Positions 17,546 to 25,689 of a stretch of DNA of 64,000 nt are shown piece after piece. This DNA comes from Methylobacterium fujisawaense (lineage in GTDB: Bacteria; Pseudomonadota; Alphaproteobacteria; Rhizobiales; Beijerinckiaceae). Position 1 is the stretch's first letter; each line of letters starts with the position of its first letter. The DNA lies in contig NZ_JACJIM010000008.1 of NCBI RefSeq assembly GCF_014138435.1, positions 62,001 to 126,000 on the forward strand, given 5' to 3'. The notes under the pieces were generated by a model. The model did not search any database. It was not told the origin of the DNA and worked only from the letters and a program-made list of their open reading frames with translations. The position numbers and the translations under genes were made by a program.

Positions 17546-18646
17546 TCAGGCGTCCTCGCCGGTGGCGCGGAGCAGATCGACGATCTCCAGGCGGCGCAGG
17601 TCGCCGCCCTGCAGGGCGACCCGGGCGGCCTGGGCCTCGCGGGCCTTCTCCAGGAGGGTCCGCATCTCGCGGGCGTTCGACCAGTCCTCGGCGCGGGACC
17701 GCTGCGCGAGCCAGGGGGTGAGCGCCGCCTCGAACCCCTCGGGGAGCGCGAATTGCTGCCGGGCCGCCATGCGCTTCAGGATCTCGCAGAGATCCTTCGG
17801 GCTGTAGGGCGGGAATTCGACGGTCTTGGTGAAGCGGCCGGCCAGTCCCGGATTGGTGTCGATGAACCGGCGCATGTCGTTGGTGTAGCCGGCGACGATC
17901 ACGATGATCCGGTCGCGGTTGTCCTCCATGAACTTGAGGAGGGTGTCGATCGCCTCCTTGCCGAAGTCGCCCCCGCCGCCGCCGCCGGCGGCCAGGGTGT
18001 AGGCCTCGTCGATGAACAGGATGCCGTCGAGGGCCTCGTGGCACTTCTCCAGGGTCTTGGCTGCGGTCTGGCCGACATAGCCCGCCACCAGGGCCGCGCG
18101 GTCGACCTCCACGAGATGCCCGCGGCGCAGCACCTCGAGGGACCGGTAGATCTCGCCGATCGCCCGGGCGACCTCGGTCTTGCCGACGCCGGGAGGCCCG
18201 GTGAACACCATGTGCTGGCTGATCGCCGCCACCGGCAGGCCCTCGGCGCGCCGCCGCTGCTCCAGTTCCAGCCGCGCGATCAGGGCGTTGACCTCGCGCT
18301 TGACCGGCGCGAGCCCGACCATGTTCTCCAGATTCGCGATCACGGCCTCGGGAGACCGGGCCTCCACGACCCGGCGCGGCGCCACGATCAGGCGCGGCAG
18401 GGCGAGCAGGCCCCCGGCCGGCTGCCCGAGGCCGGCCTCCGCCTTGCGGGCGGCCGTCGCGGTCGCGGCGAGGCCCAGCGCCGCCAGCAGGGCGACGGCG
18501 ATCCCGATCGCCGCCCTCCACCGCAGCTCCGCTCCGGCGGCGTTCCACCAGGCGACCGGGCCGTAATCGGTGCTCAGCAGGAGCGGCGTGAGGACCGCGA
18601 CCACGAGGCCGGAGACGACGAAGGGGAGGATGGCGGATTTCGACAT
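17546..18646 (-). CDS. Membrane-anchored single AAA+ ATPase (CbxX/CfqX-type)
   Basis: The 366-residue protein has two N-terminal membrane helices (about residues 5-24 and 44-62) and one AAA+ domain with Walker A GPPGVGKT at 150-157, Walker B GILFIDEAYTL, and GFRF-type arginine-finger candidates in NPGLAGRFTKTVEFP. The C-terminal lid (WSNAREMRTLLEKAREAQ) matches the family. It lies 3 bases downstream of the 197-residue anchored protein and 69 bases upstream of the double-AAA gene, so co-expression and mixed ring assembly are plausible. The domain is almost identical to those of the double-AAA protein. Confidence 0.87.
   Translation of the reverse strand: MSKSAILPFVVSGLVVAVLTPLLLSTDYGPVAWWNAAGAELRWRAAIGIAVALLAALGLAATATAARKAEAGLGQPAGGLLALPRLIVAPRRVVEARSPEAVIANLENMVGLAPVKREVNALIARLELEQRRRAEGLPVAAISQHMVFTGPPGVGKTEVARAIGEIYRSLEVLRRGHLVEVDRAALVAGYVGQTAAKTLEKCHEALDGILFIDEAYTLAAGGGGGGDFGKEAIDTLLKFMEDNRDRIIVIVAGYTNDMRRFIDTNPGLAGRFTKTVEFPPYSPKDLCEILKRMAARQQFALPEGFEAALTPWLAQRSRAEDWSNAREMRTLLEKAREAQAARVALQGGDLRRLEIVDLLRATGEDA
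17883..18059 (-). repeat. Near-identical AAA core segment, copy 3 of 3
   Basis: This copy lies in the single-AAA gene. It differs from copy 2 mostly at its far end, around the codons for KCHEALDG in place of RCREALDG. Confidence 0.85.
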
Positions 18647-18649
18647 CCG

Positions 18650-19243
18650 TCAGCCTCCGCAGGGCTTGCTGGTGTTCCAGATCACGGGGATCCGCTTGAC
18701 GCCCGCGGTGGTATCGACCGTCAAACCCGGGGTCAGCTCGACGAACACGTCCTTGGCGGCGCCCTCGATGACGATCTCGCCCTTGCCGGCCTCGTAGGGG
18801 GCCGGGAACGGGACCGCGATGTTGATCGGCCCGTCGGTGATGTTGAAGGCCGGCGACAGGTAGTTCCCGGCGCGGATGCGCACCACGCCGCCGGCATCGG
18901 CCTTCGTCTTCGACAGGCGCATCAGGCCCAGGGGCGCCCGGCAGGCCTTGGCTTCGGCGACGATCTTGTCCTTCTCGTCGGCGGGCAGGGTTTCGGCGGC
19001 CTTGTCGATCGCGCCCGTCTTGACGAGGTTCAGGGCCGGCCGCTCGGCCGTCCCGGCGGTCTCGCCGCCGCCCGAGAGCAGCACGCCCGCGACGGCGCCC
19101 GCTGCCACCAGCCCGCCCACGATCGCGATGAGGCTCGGCGACAGGGCCGGCTTGGCGGATGCCGCCGGGCTCGGGGCCGCGTGGGGACCGGACAGCCTGT
19201 CCTGAGCCTGCCGCTCAGCATTCTGGCGCTCGACTTCCGACAT
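18650..19243 (-). CDS. First gene of the AAA block: single-pass membrane protein
   Basis: I chose the ATG at 19243 (MSEVERQNAERQAQDRL) over a GTG at 19294, because the longer form adds an unlikely Cys/Trp-rich leader. The 197 residues have a polar N-terminus, one membrane helix (about residues 34-57, PSLIAIVGGLVAAGAVAGVLL) and a periplasmic domain of strands (KTKADAGGVVRIRAGNYLSP, NIAVPFPAPYEAGKGEIVI) that ends KPCGG. No family was recognised. As the promoter-proximal gene directly before the ATPases it may be their membrane partner; inference. Confidence 0.7.
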   Translation of the reverse strand: MSEVERQNAERQAQDRLSGPHAAPSPAASAKPALSPSLIAIVGGLVAAGAVAGVLLSGGGETAGTAERPALNLVKTGAIDKAAETLPADEKDKIVAEAKACRAPLGLMRLSKTKADAGGVVRIRAGNYLSPAFNITDGPINIAVPFPAPYEAGKGEIVIEGAAKDVFVELTPGLTVDTTAGVKRIPVIWNTSKPCGG

Positions 19244-19517
19244 CCAGCAGGCCCCCGAACATGGAACGACGTAATTCGTGCGCCGCATCGGCACGCACGA
19301 CAGGACAAACAGCCTTGATGTTTTTGGAAAGATTCAAAAGAACCGGCGGCCGATGCCTGTCATCATGACGGGCTGACTTCTAGGCATGCGGAAAAAACCG
19401 GTCTACTAGTGTATCTGACCTATCGTCGCACCCTTGACAGGGCCTGGATTTCATCCGGCATGGCCCTGTGCTGGGGACGTCGTGGGGAAAGATTCCGATG
19501 CTGCGATCGGGAGTGGA

Positions 19518-20150
19518 ATGAACGGCTCCGCGCGCGAGACCCTCATCGTCGCCGACGATCATCCGCTGTTCCGCGAGGGCATGCGGCGCATCACCGAACG
19601 GCTCTATCCCCAGGCCCTCGTCCGGGAGGCCGCCACGATGGAGCAGGTCCTGGCAATGGCCCGCACCGGGCCGCCGCCCCGGGCGTTCTTCCTCGACCTT
19701 CTGTTCCCCGGCCTCGATCCCCGGCACTCCATCGGTGCGCTGCGCGTCGAGTTCGAGCGGGCCTCGATCGTCGTCGTGTCGATGACCGACGACGAGGGCC
19801 TGATCCGGACCGTCATGGCCGAGGGCGCCGACGGCTTCATCGGCAAGGCGTTGCCGGCAGCGGAGATCGCCCAGGCGATCGCGGCGATTCGCGACGGGGA
19901 GTTCGTGATCCGGCGAAGCCCCGTCTCGGGCCTCGCCCTACCGCGCGGACCGCTCCCGCCCCTGACGCAGCGCCAGCGCGACGTGCTGCGCCTCGTCGCC
20001 CGGGGGCACACCAACAAGGAGATCGCCCGGGAACTGGATATCTCGCCCTTCACCGTCCGCATCCACGTCTCGGCGCTCCTGCGGGCCCTCGACGTCACCT
20101 CCCGTTCCGCGGCGGCCGCGAAAGCCGCGACGGCCGGTGTCGGTGAATGA
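19518..20150 (+). CDS. NarL/FixJ-type response regulator (REC plus LuxR HTH)
   Basis: The start at 19518 (210 residues) places the receiver domain directly at the N-terminus. Acidic residues D13-D14 (VADDHPLF), phospho-acceptor D60 (FFLDLLFPGLD) and K110 (GFIGK) are all present. The LuxR-type DNA-binding domain covers about residues 147-205 (LTQRQRDVLRLVARGHTNKEIA, then TVRIHVSALL). It should bind DNA as a dimer when phosphorylated. It is divergent from the AAA/exported-protein block and is followed by an exported protein and a hybrid kinase, so kinase, regulator and block may form one circuit; inference. Confidence 0.9.
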   Translation: MNGSARETLIVADDHPLFREGMRRITERLYPQALVREAATMEQVLAMARTGPPPRAFFLDLLFPGLDPRHSIGALRVEFERASIVVVSMTDDEGLIRTVMAEGADGFIGKALPAAEIAQAIAAIRDGEFVIRRSPVSGLALPRGPLPPLTQRQRDVLRLVARGHTNKEIARELDISPFTVRIHVSALLRALDVTSRSAAAAKAATAGVGE

Positions 20151-20235
20151 GGGGGGAGGGGCGGCGGCTGCGGCGCGTCCGATCGTACACCTGTCCGAAT
20201 GTCGCCGTCGCGGACCCCGTGGCAAAGGCCGGGGC

Positions 20236-21060
20236 ATGAGGCGATCGGGACACGGGGTCGGGCGTCCGGCCCGCATGCGGCGTCTGGCGGGTCTGGGCCT
20301 GGCGGGGCTGTCCGGACTGGCCGCCCGGCCCGCTGCGGCCGATCCCGACCTCGCCATGCTGCCGCATGCCACGGTGCTGGCGGCGGTCTGCGGGCGGCCC
20401 GCCGACAAGGAAGCCGAGACCTGCCGGATGAAGGACGGCCGCACGGCGGAGTTCTGGACCGCCGCGATGTTCTCCACCGAGACCGGGAGCTGGTTCACCG
20501 GGTTCGTCACGATGCCGGCGCCGGGCGAGGATGCCGCCGCGCCCAACCGGCGGAGCGTCGCGGCCGCCACCTACGCCCTCAAGGACATGCGCTGGCGTCT
20601 CGCGGGGGTGCAGACCCTGTCCGGGCGGATCGGGACCGGAAACCGCAACGGCAGCGCCCCGGCGGTGGACGAGCAGCGAGGCGCGGTGTTCAAGCCGCTG
20701 AGCCGGGGGCGCCTCCTGATGGGCCTGCGCCTTGCGGCTTCCGGTGCGGCCGGGGCCCGCGACTTCTCCTTTCTCCTCCTGCAGTTCTACGGGGCGCCGA
20801 CGCGTTGGGTGCTGGCGGGCGAGGTTTCGGCCGGCTCGGACGGCTCGGCCGCCTGCGTCGAGGAGGAGCCCTGCCGGATGGGCACGAGCGAGGGCCGGCT
20901 GGAGATCCGGCCGGAGGATCCCCGCGATCCCGCCGCGTGGCCCCCGGTCCGGGTCACCCTCAGCGGCACCGTGCTGGGCGCGGACGGCAGCCTGCGTCCG
21001 GCCACGGACCGGGATGCCCGCCTCTATCGATTCGACCCGGCCACCGGCACCTACCGCTGA
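20236..21060 (+). CDS. Exported protein of unknown function
   Basis: The ATG at 20236 has an AAAGGCCGGGG site upstream; an in-frame ATG at 20275 is an alternative. The 274-residue product has a basic N-terminus and an export signal (LAGLGLAGLSGLAARPAAA). The mature part holds PHATVLAAVCGRPADKEAETC with two Cys, an aromatic strand region (FSFLLLQFYGAPTRWVLAGE) and a Cys pair in SAACVEEEPCRMG. It lies between a response regulator and a hybrid kinase. A periplasmic sensor or modulator role is possible, but no family is recognised. Confidence 0.75.
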   Translation: MRRSGHGVGRPARMRRLAGLGLAGLSGLAARPAAADPDLAMLPHATVLAAVCGRPADKEAETCRMKDGRTAEFWTAAMFSTETGSWFTGFVTMPAPGEDAAAPNRRSVAAATYALKDMRWRLAGVQTLSGRIGTGNRNGSAPAVDEQRGAVFKPLSRGRLLMGLRLAASGAAGARDFSFLLLQFYGAPTRWVLAGEVSAGSDGSAACVEEEPCRMGTSEGRLEIRPEDPRDPAAWPPVRVTLSGTVLGADGSLRPATDRDARLYRFDPATGTYR

Positions 21061-21082
21061 GGCCGGCCACCCGGCCGGCCTC
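21059..21082 (+). terminator. Hairpin directly after the exported-protein gene
   Basis: A perfect 10-bp stem (gaggccggcc, loop accc, ggccggcctc) begins within the stop codon. There is no T-run, so it may stabilise the 3' end rather than terminate alone. Confidence 0.5.
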
Positions 21083-21555
21083 CCGGAGGGCCACCCGCCA
21101 CGCCACGGGGTGCCGGTCGCCGGGAGCACTCGGCCGTGGAGCGAGACTATTTTTGCAGTGTCGTAAACAAGATCACACTGAATATTTTCCAAATCGATGT
21201 TGTTGCGATGATCGGACTGGGCTGTGTCGAGGATTGTCGAGGATTGTCGAGGATTGTATAGCCGCCCGGCGCCCGGAAATGCCGTCCGCGTCGCCCGATC
21301 GCCCCTTCTTTTTACCACTGGTAGTGCTGCTCACCCTCAGGTAGGCTTGAGAGATCTGTCCTCGGTCGGCGACGGTTGCGGCCGTTGCCCGGGTCCGGGC
21401 GGTGATACGGCTGGGCAGTTCGCACGATGACGCGACAGCAGGATACCGGGGCCGGCAGGAGGGGGGGCGGGCCGTATGCCGGAGGCGCAGCCCCCATGAA
21501 GTCCCGGGACGGCGTCGGGGCCGTGCCGTTCGCTTCCGGCCCGGCCTGATCGCCG
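21061..21555. other. Intergenic region with AT-rich promoter-like stretch
   Basis: The stretch around 21150-21220 is much more AT-rich than its surroundings and is followed by a triple 10-bp repeat at 21225-21254. It probably holds the promoter of the hybrid kinase gene. A 40-codon open frame at 21427 lacks support. Confidence 0.5.
21225..21254. repeat. Three tandem copies of a 10-bp unit
   Basis: The unit tgtcgaggat is repeated exactly three times and is followed by tgtata. Ten-bp spacing puts each copy on the same helix face, as at a cooperative regulator site. It could equally be slippage. Confidence 0.75.
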
Positions 21556-23202
21556 ATGTTCCAGCCGCGCCGCCAGCGGGACGAGGCGTACGACAACGAG
21601 AAGGCGCAGGCCCTCATCCGAGCCGTCGTCATCGGCTGCGCCTGCCTGTATCTCCTGCCCCAGATCTACGGTGGCATCGCCCCGCCGGAAGCCCGGTTCG
21701 TCGCCTATCTCGTGACCGGCCATTGGGTCTTCGCCGTCGCGCTGTACGGCTGGATCGCCCGGCATCCCGGCAGCAACACGCCGCGCCGCGTCGTCACCTT
21801 CGCCCTCGATCTCGGCGGAATGACCTACGCGATGGCCGTGGGCGGCGCGCCGTTCCTGCCGCTCTACGCGATCGTCATCCGGCTGATCGTCGGCAACGGC
21901 CTGCGCTACGGGGGCACCTCCCTGAAGGCGTCCACGGCCGCGGCCCTGGTCTCGCTCGCGGTCACGACGTATTTCAACGCGTACTGGCGCGGCAATCCGT
22001 TTCTCGTCCTGACGCTGGCGGCCATCACCGTCCTCGTGCCGACCTACATCTACAGCCTCCTGGAGCGTCTGCGCCGCGCCTATGAGCGCGAGCAGGAGGC
22101 GAACCTGTCCAAGTCGCGCTTCCTGGCTCAGGCGAGCCACGATCTGCGCCAGCCGATCCATGCCATCAGCCTGTTCACCGCCTGCCTGCGGGACGCCGCG
22201 CTGGGTCGGGAGGAACTGCAGATGGTCGAGAACATCGACCGGTCGCTGCAGAGCGTCTCGCGCCTGTTCAAGTCGCTTCTGGATATCTCGACCCTCGACA
22301 GCGGCCGGGTGGTGCCCCGCCCCGAGCCTGTCCCGATCAACGACATCCTCGACGACGTGTGGCGCCAGAATTCGGAGGCCGCCCAGCTTGCCGGGACGGT
22401 CCTGCGCCGCCGTGCCTGCGCCAGCGTCGTGGACACCGACCGGGCGCTGCTCACGACGATGCTGCAGAACGTCGTCAACAACGCGATCAAGTACGCGCCC
22501 GGCCGGCCGATCCTGATCGCGTGCCGGCGGCGGGGCGGTCGGCTCGCCATCCAGGTCTACGATCGCGGCCCGGGAATCCCGGCCGAGCATCAGGACAGGG
22601 TCTTCGACGAATTCTACCAGATCCGCCGCCGCGGCGACCGGGACGTCGAGGGCGTGGGCCTGGGCCTGCCGATCGTCCGGCGGCTCGGCGCGCTGCTGGA
22701 CCTGGCGGTGACCCTGCGCTCGGTGCCGGGGCGCGGAACCTGCGTGACCATCGGCGACCTCCCCCTCGCCGAGGCTCCGGTGCCCGCGGCCGCGCGCGAC
22801 GCCCTCGACCCGCCGGCGACGATCGGCGGGCTGCGCGTGCTGCTGGTGGAGGATGACGGCGCCGTCCTGCGGGCGACGGCCAGCCTGCTGCGCAAATGGG
22901 GATGCCGCGTTCAGGCCGAGGCCGGGATCCCCGCTGCGCTGCCCGAGATCGACCTCCTCATCACCGACTTCGAACTCGGGAGCGGCGTGACGGGAACGGA
23001 GTGCATCGCGGCGGTCCGCGACCTGGCGGGCCGTGCGCTGCCGGCGGTGGTGATGAGCGGCCATGACGAGGCGCGCGTGCGCGAGGATCTGGGCGCACCG
23101 GACATCCCGATCCTCTCGAAGCCGGTTCGGCCGGCCGAGCTGCGCTCCGTCCTCATCGCCGCCAGCATCAGGCTGCGCCCGCGGCCGGTGCCGGTCGCGT
23201 GA
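21556..23202 (+). CDS. Hybrid sensor histidine kinase with C-terminal receiver domain
   Basis: This 548-residue protein has five or six membrane helices (about residues 20-165), then a HisKA domain with catalytic H195 (QASHDLRQPIHAIS) and a HATPase domain with N box NVVNNAIKYA, G1 DRGPGIP and G2 GVGLGLPIVRRLG. A receiver domain follows from about residue 430 (LRVLLVEDDG, LITDFELG, VMSGHDE, LSKPVRP). No periplasmic sensing domain is seen, so the signal is likely sensed within the membrane. Architecture and the DLRQP motif match the RpfC-like group. The nearby NarL-type regulator is its likely partner. Confidence 0.9.
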   Translation: MFQPRRQRDEAYDNEKAQALIRAVVIGCACLYLLPQIYGGIAPPEARFVAYLVTGHWVFAVALYGWIARHPGSNTPRRVVTFALDLGGMTYAMAVGGAPFLPLYAIVIRLIVGNGLRYGGTSLKASTAAALVSLAVTTYFNAYWRGNPFLVLTLAAITVLVPTYIYSLLERLRRAYEREQEANLSKSRFLAQASHDLRQPIHAISLFTACLRDAALGREELQMVENIDRSLQSVSRLFKSLLDISTLDSGRVVPRPEPVPINDILDDVWRQNSEAAQLAGTVLRRRACASVVDTDRALLTTMLQNVVNNAIKYAPGRPILIACRRRGGRLAIQVYDRGPGIPAEHQDRVFDEFYQIRRRGDRDVEGVGLGLPIVRRLGALLDLAVTLRSVPGRGTCVTIGDLPLAEAPVPAAARDALDPPATIGGLRVLLVEDDGAVLRATASLLRKWGCRVQAEAGIPAALPEIDLLITDFELGSGVTGTECIAAVRDLAGRALPAVVMSGHDEARVREDLGAPDIPILSKPVRPAELRSVLIAASIRLRPRPVPVA

Positions 23203-23233
23203 GGCCGGCACGCATGCGGTCGCGGATTTCCCC

Positions 23234-23518
23234 TTACCGGGCCAGATCGCGCCGGTCCTTGCCGGTACCCTTGCCGGGACGCTCCGTCCCCTCCCCGCCG
23301 GCCTGAAAGTCGATCATCGCCTTCAGCAGCGCGTCCCGGGTGAGGCCGTGCTCGGTGGCGATCTGCGAGACGATCCGGAGCGCCTGGGCGGCGGGGGAGC
23401 GGTCGGTCACCGGCAGCCGTGCGAAGGCCTGGCTGACGCGCGTGCCCGCCACGTATCCGATGACGATCCCGACGATCACGCCGCAGGCTCCGGCCAGGAT
23501 CAGGACGCCGATCTTCAT
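23234..23518 (-). CDS. Small single-pass membrane protein
   Basis: The 94-residue product has one N-terminal membrane helix (MKIGVLILAGACGVIVGIVIGY) and a cytoplasmic helical part (QALRIVSQIATEHGLTRDALLKAMIDFQ), followed by a charged Lys/Arg-rich tail. It is convergent with the hybrid kinase gene at 31 bases. Composition and the clean helix support a real gene. Function unknown. Confidence 0.6.
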   Translation of the reverse strand: MKIGVLILAGACGVIVGIVIGYVAGTRVSQAFARLPVTDRSPAAQALRIVSQIATEHGLTRDALLKAMIDFQAGGEGTERPGKGTGKDRRDLAR

Positions 23519-23678
23519 GAGTCACCCGTCAGCGGTTGCGAGGCTGGCGCCTTCTGACCCTCCTGCGCGGGTGCTTTCAAGCCGGACCGTGCCGGCCCGG
23601 CAGCCGGCGGGACGCCCGCGTCGCGCGGAGCCCGATTCTCACAGGCGGGCGATGGCGTGACCGAATCGGTCGCCGCCG

Positions 23679-23885
23679 TCAGCCCTGCTCCGCGCGGTCC
23701 GCACCGTCGCGCGATTCGGCCTCTCGGCGGGCCGCGCGGGCCTGGGCGATGAGGTCGATGGCCGTCAGCGCGGCGTTCGCCCCCGTGCCGCCGGCCAGCA
23801 GCAGACCCGGCGGCATCGTCCGGATCTGGGGGCGGCCGCTACGACCGCCGCGGCGTCCGGTTCTTCGATCGGTCGCGTTCGTCAT
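23679..23885 (-). CDS. Small basic protein, hypothetical
   Basis: A 68-residue frame with an Arg/Gly-rich N-terminus (TDRRTGRRGGRSGRPQ) and a helical part (ANAALTAIDLIAQARAARREAESR). The ribosome-binding site is moderate. No homologue is recognised; retained because the helical segment looks protein-like. Confidence 0.4.
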   Translation of the reverse strand: MTNATDRRTGRRGGRSGRPQIRTMPPGLLLAGGTGANAALTAIDLIAQARAARREAESRDGADRAEQG

Positions 23886-23901
23886 GAGGCCCCACCGCCT
23901 G

Positions 23902-23982
23902 TCAGCGCGGACCGGTCTGCGGACGCGGCCTTGGTAGGGAGATGGTGACCAGCTCGCCGGTGATCGGATCCAGGATCGTCAT
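23902..23982 (-). CDS. Possible 26-residue microprotein
   Basis: The frame from the ATG at 23982 reads MTILDPITGELVTISLPRP and six more residues, behind a GGGGGCG stretch. The Asp-Pro-x-Thr-Gly turn followed by alternating hydrophobics looks like a designed beta hairpin rather than random GC-rich translation. Evidence is weak. Confidence 0.3.
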   Translation of the reverse strand: MTILDPITGELVTISLPRPRPQTGPR

Positions 23983-24187
23983 GGGCGCCCCCGTGGTTGA
24001 CCCCCATGGCGAACCCAAATTGTGGTTTAACCTTGGCCGAACGAGGCGGTGAACACAGATTTCGTGACCGGCGTTTCGGATGCCCATCGTCTGATTGCTG
24101 AACATCCGTCCGAATAATCGGATCGGAGGGCCGGATTCCCAAGTGCCTCCGGCGCAGCACCGGCAGGGGCGCGGCGACCGGCGCGCC

Positions 24188-24889
24188 CTACACCGACATC
24201 CACCGGAGCACGTCGGCCTCGACCATCCCGGCCCGGGGGCCGGCGAGCACCACCTGCCCGCGATCCATCACCGCGTAGGAATCGCAGAGGTCGCGCGCCC
24301 ACGCGAAATACTGCTCGACCAGCACGATCGCCATCTCGCCCCTGGACCGGAGATAGGTGATCGCCCGGCCGATATCCTTGATGATCGAGGGCTGGATGCC
24401 CTCCGTGGGCTCGTCGAGCACGAGGAGCTTCGGCCGGGTCACCAGCGCCCGGGCGATGGCGAGCTGCTGCTGCTGGCCCCCCGAGAGATCGCCGCCGCGC
24501 CGGTGCAGCATGTCCTTGAGCACCGGGAACAGGTCGTAGATCTCCCCCGGGATGTGGCGGTCGCGGCGCTTCAGCGGCGCGAAGCCGGTCTCCAGGTTCT
24601 CCTTGACGGTGAGCAGCGGGAAGATCTCGCGGCCCTGGGGCACGAAGGCGATCCCGGCCCGCGCCCGGTCGTAGGGGGCGAGGTTCTGAATGGGACGGCC
24701 GTCGAGCCGGATCGCGCCGGAGCGCACCGGCTGCTGGCCGACGATCGCCCGCATCAGCGAGGTCTTGCCCACGCCGTTGCGGCCGAGCACCGTCGTCACC
24801 CGCCCGGCCTCGGCCGTCAGGGAGACGCCGCGGAGCGCCTGGGCGGCGCCGTAATAGAGGTCGATGCCTTCGACACTGAGCATGGTCAT
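24188..24889 (-). CDS. urtE: Urea ABC transporter ATP-binding protein UrtE
   Basis: The ATG at 24889 overlaps the urtD stop (ATGA); the 233-residue product is a LivF-type ATPase. It has Walker A GRNGVGKTS, Q-loop FVPQGREIFPLLTVKENLETG, signature LSGGQQQQLAIARAL, Walker B LLVLDEPTEGIQPSI and switch His in VLVEQYFAW (Gln/Tyr replacing the His, as usual in this subfamily). The LDEPTEGIQPSI form and its place at the end of urtABCDE identify UrtE. It pairs with UrtD to power urea import by UrtB/UrtC. Confidence 0.93.
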   Translation of the reverse strand: MTMLSVEGIDLYYGAAQALRGVSLTAEAGRVTTVLGRNGVGKTSLMRAIVGQQPVRSGAIRLDGRPIQNLAPYDRARAGIAFVPQGREIFPLLTVKENLETGFAPLKRRDRHIPGEIYDLFPVLKDMLHRRGGDLSGGQQQQLAIARALVTRPKLLVLDEPTEGIQPSIIKDIGRAITYLRSRGEMAIVLVEQYFAWARDLCDSYAVMDRGQVVLAGPRAGMVEADVLRWMSV

Positions 24890-25689
24890 CGTCCCAGATA
24901 GACTTCGACCACCCGCGGGTCGGCCGAGACCGCGTCGATCGAACCCTCGGCCAGCACTGCGCCCTCGTGCAGGCAGGTGACCCGGCAGCCGAGGTCGCGG
25001 ACGAAGTGCATGTCGTGCTCCACCACGAGGACGGCGTGCTCGCCCGCGATCCGCCGGAGCAGCCGGGCGGTCTCGGCGGTCTCGGCGTCGGTCATGCCGG
25101 CCACCGGCTCGTCGACCAGCAGGAGCTTGGGATCCTGGGCGAGGAGCATGCCGATCTCCAGCCACTGCTTCTGGCCGTGGCTGAGATCGGCGGCCGGGCG
25201 GCCCCGGTGGGCCAGCAGGCCGACGGTCTCCAAGAGGGCGTCGATCCGCGCGGCCTCCACCCGGTTGCGCCAGCCGAACAGGGAAGCGAAGGCCGCGCGG
25301 GGGCCTTTGAGGGCGAGGAGGATGTTGTCGGCGACCGTGTGGCTCTCGAACACGGTCGGCTTCTGGAACTTGCGGCCGATGCCGAGGTCGGCGATCGCCG
25401 GCTCGTCGCTCCTGAGCAGGTCATGGGTGCCGTCGAACAGCGCGATGCCGCTGTCCGGCCGGGTCTTGCCGGTGATGCAGTCCATCATGGTGGTCTTGCC
25501 GGCGCCGTTCGGCCCGATGATCGCCCGCAACTCGCCCCGGGCCAGGGTCAGCGACAGGCCGCGCAGGGCCTTGTAGCCGTCGAAGGTCACCCGCAGGTCG
25601 TCGAGGTAGAGGAGCGCGTCCGTCTCCCGCTTCCGGTTGGCGGGACCGCGGGCCGCGGCATCCGGAGATTCGAGGAGGTCGGTGGTCAT
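24886..25689 (-). CDS. urtD: Urea ABC transporter ATP-binding protein UrtD
   Basis: The 267-residue LivG-type ATPase starts at 25689 within the urtC stop (ATGA) and overlaps urtE in the same way. Walker A is GPNGAGKTT (residues 59-67), followed by GIGRKFQKPTVFE, the signature LSHGQKQWLEIGMLL typical of UrtD, and Walker B LLLVDEPVAGMTDAETAET. The variant signature SHGQKQ and adjacent DLGIGRKFQKP distinguish it from amino-acid LivG. It couples ATP hydrolysis to urea uptake. Confidence 0.94.
   Translation of the reverse strand: MTTDLLESPDAAARGPANRKRETDALLYLDDLRVTFDGYKALRGLSLTLARGELRAIIGPNGAGKTTMMDCITGKTRPDSGIALFDGTHDLLRSDEPAIADLGIGRKFQKPTVFESHTVADNILLALKGPRAAFASLFGWRNRVEAARIDALLETVGLLAHRGRPAADLSHGQKQWLEIGMLLAQDPKLLLVDEPVAGMTDAETAETARLLRRIAGEHAVLVVEHDMHFVRDLGCRVTCLHEGAVLAEGSIDAVSADPRVVEVYLGR

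Noticed and set aside
15882..18059. Regularly spaced direct repeats as a possible CRISPR array
   Set aside because: Units are about 177 bp, coding, and lie in AAA domains; spacing is irregular for CRISPR.
21427..21549. 40-codon frame just before the hybrid kinase gene
   Set aside because: Gly/Arg-rich with no ribosome-binding site.
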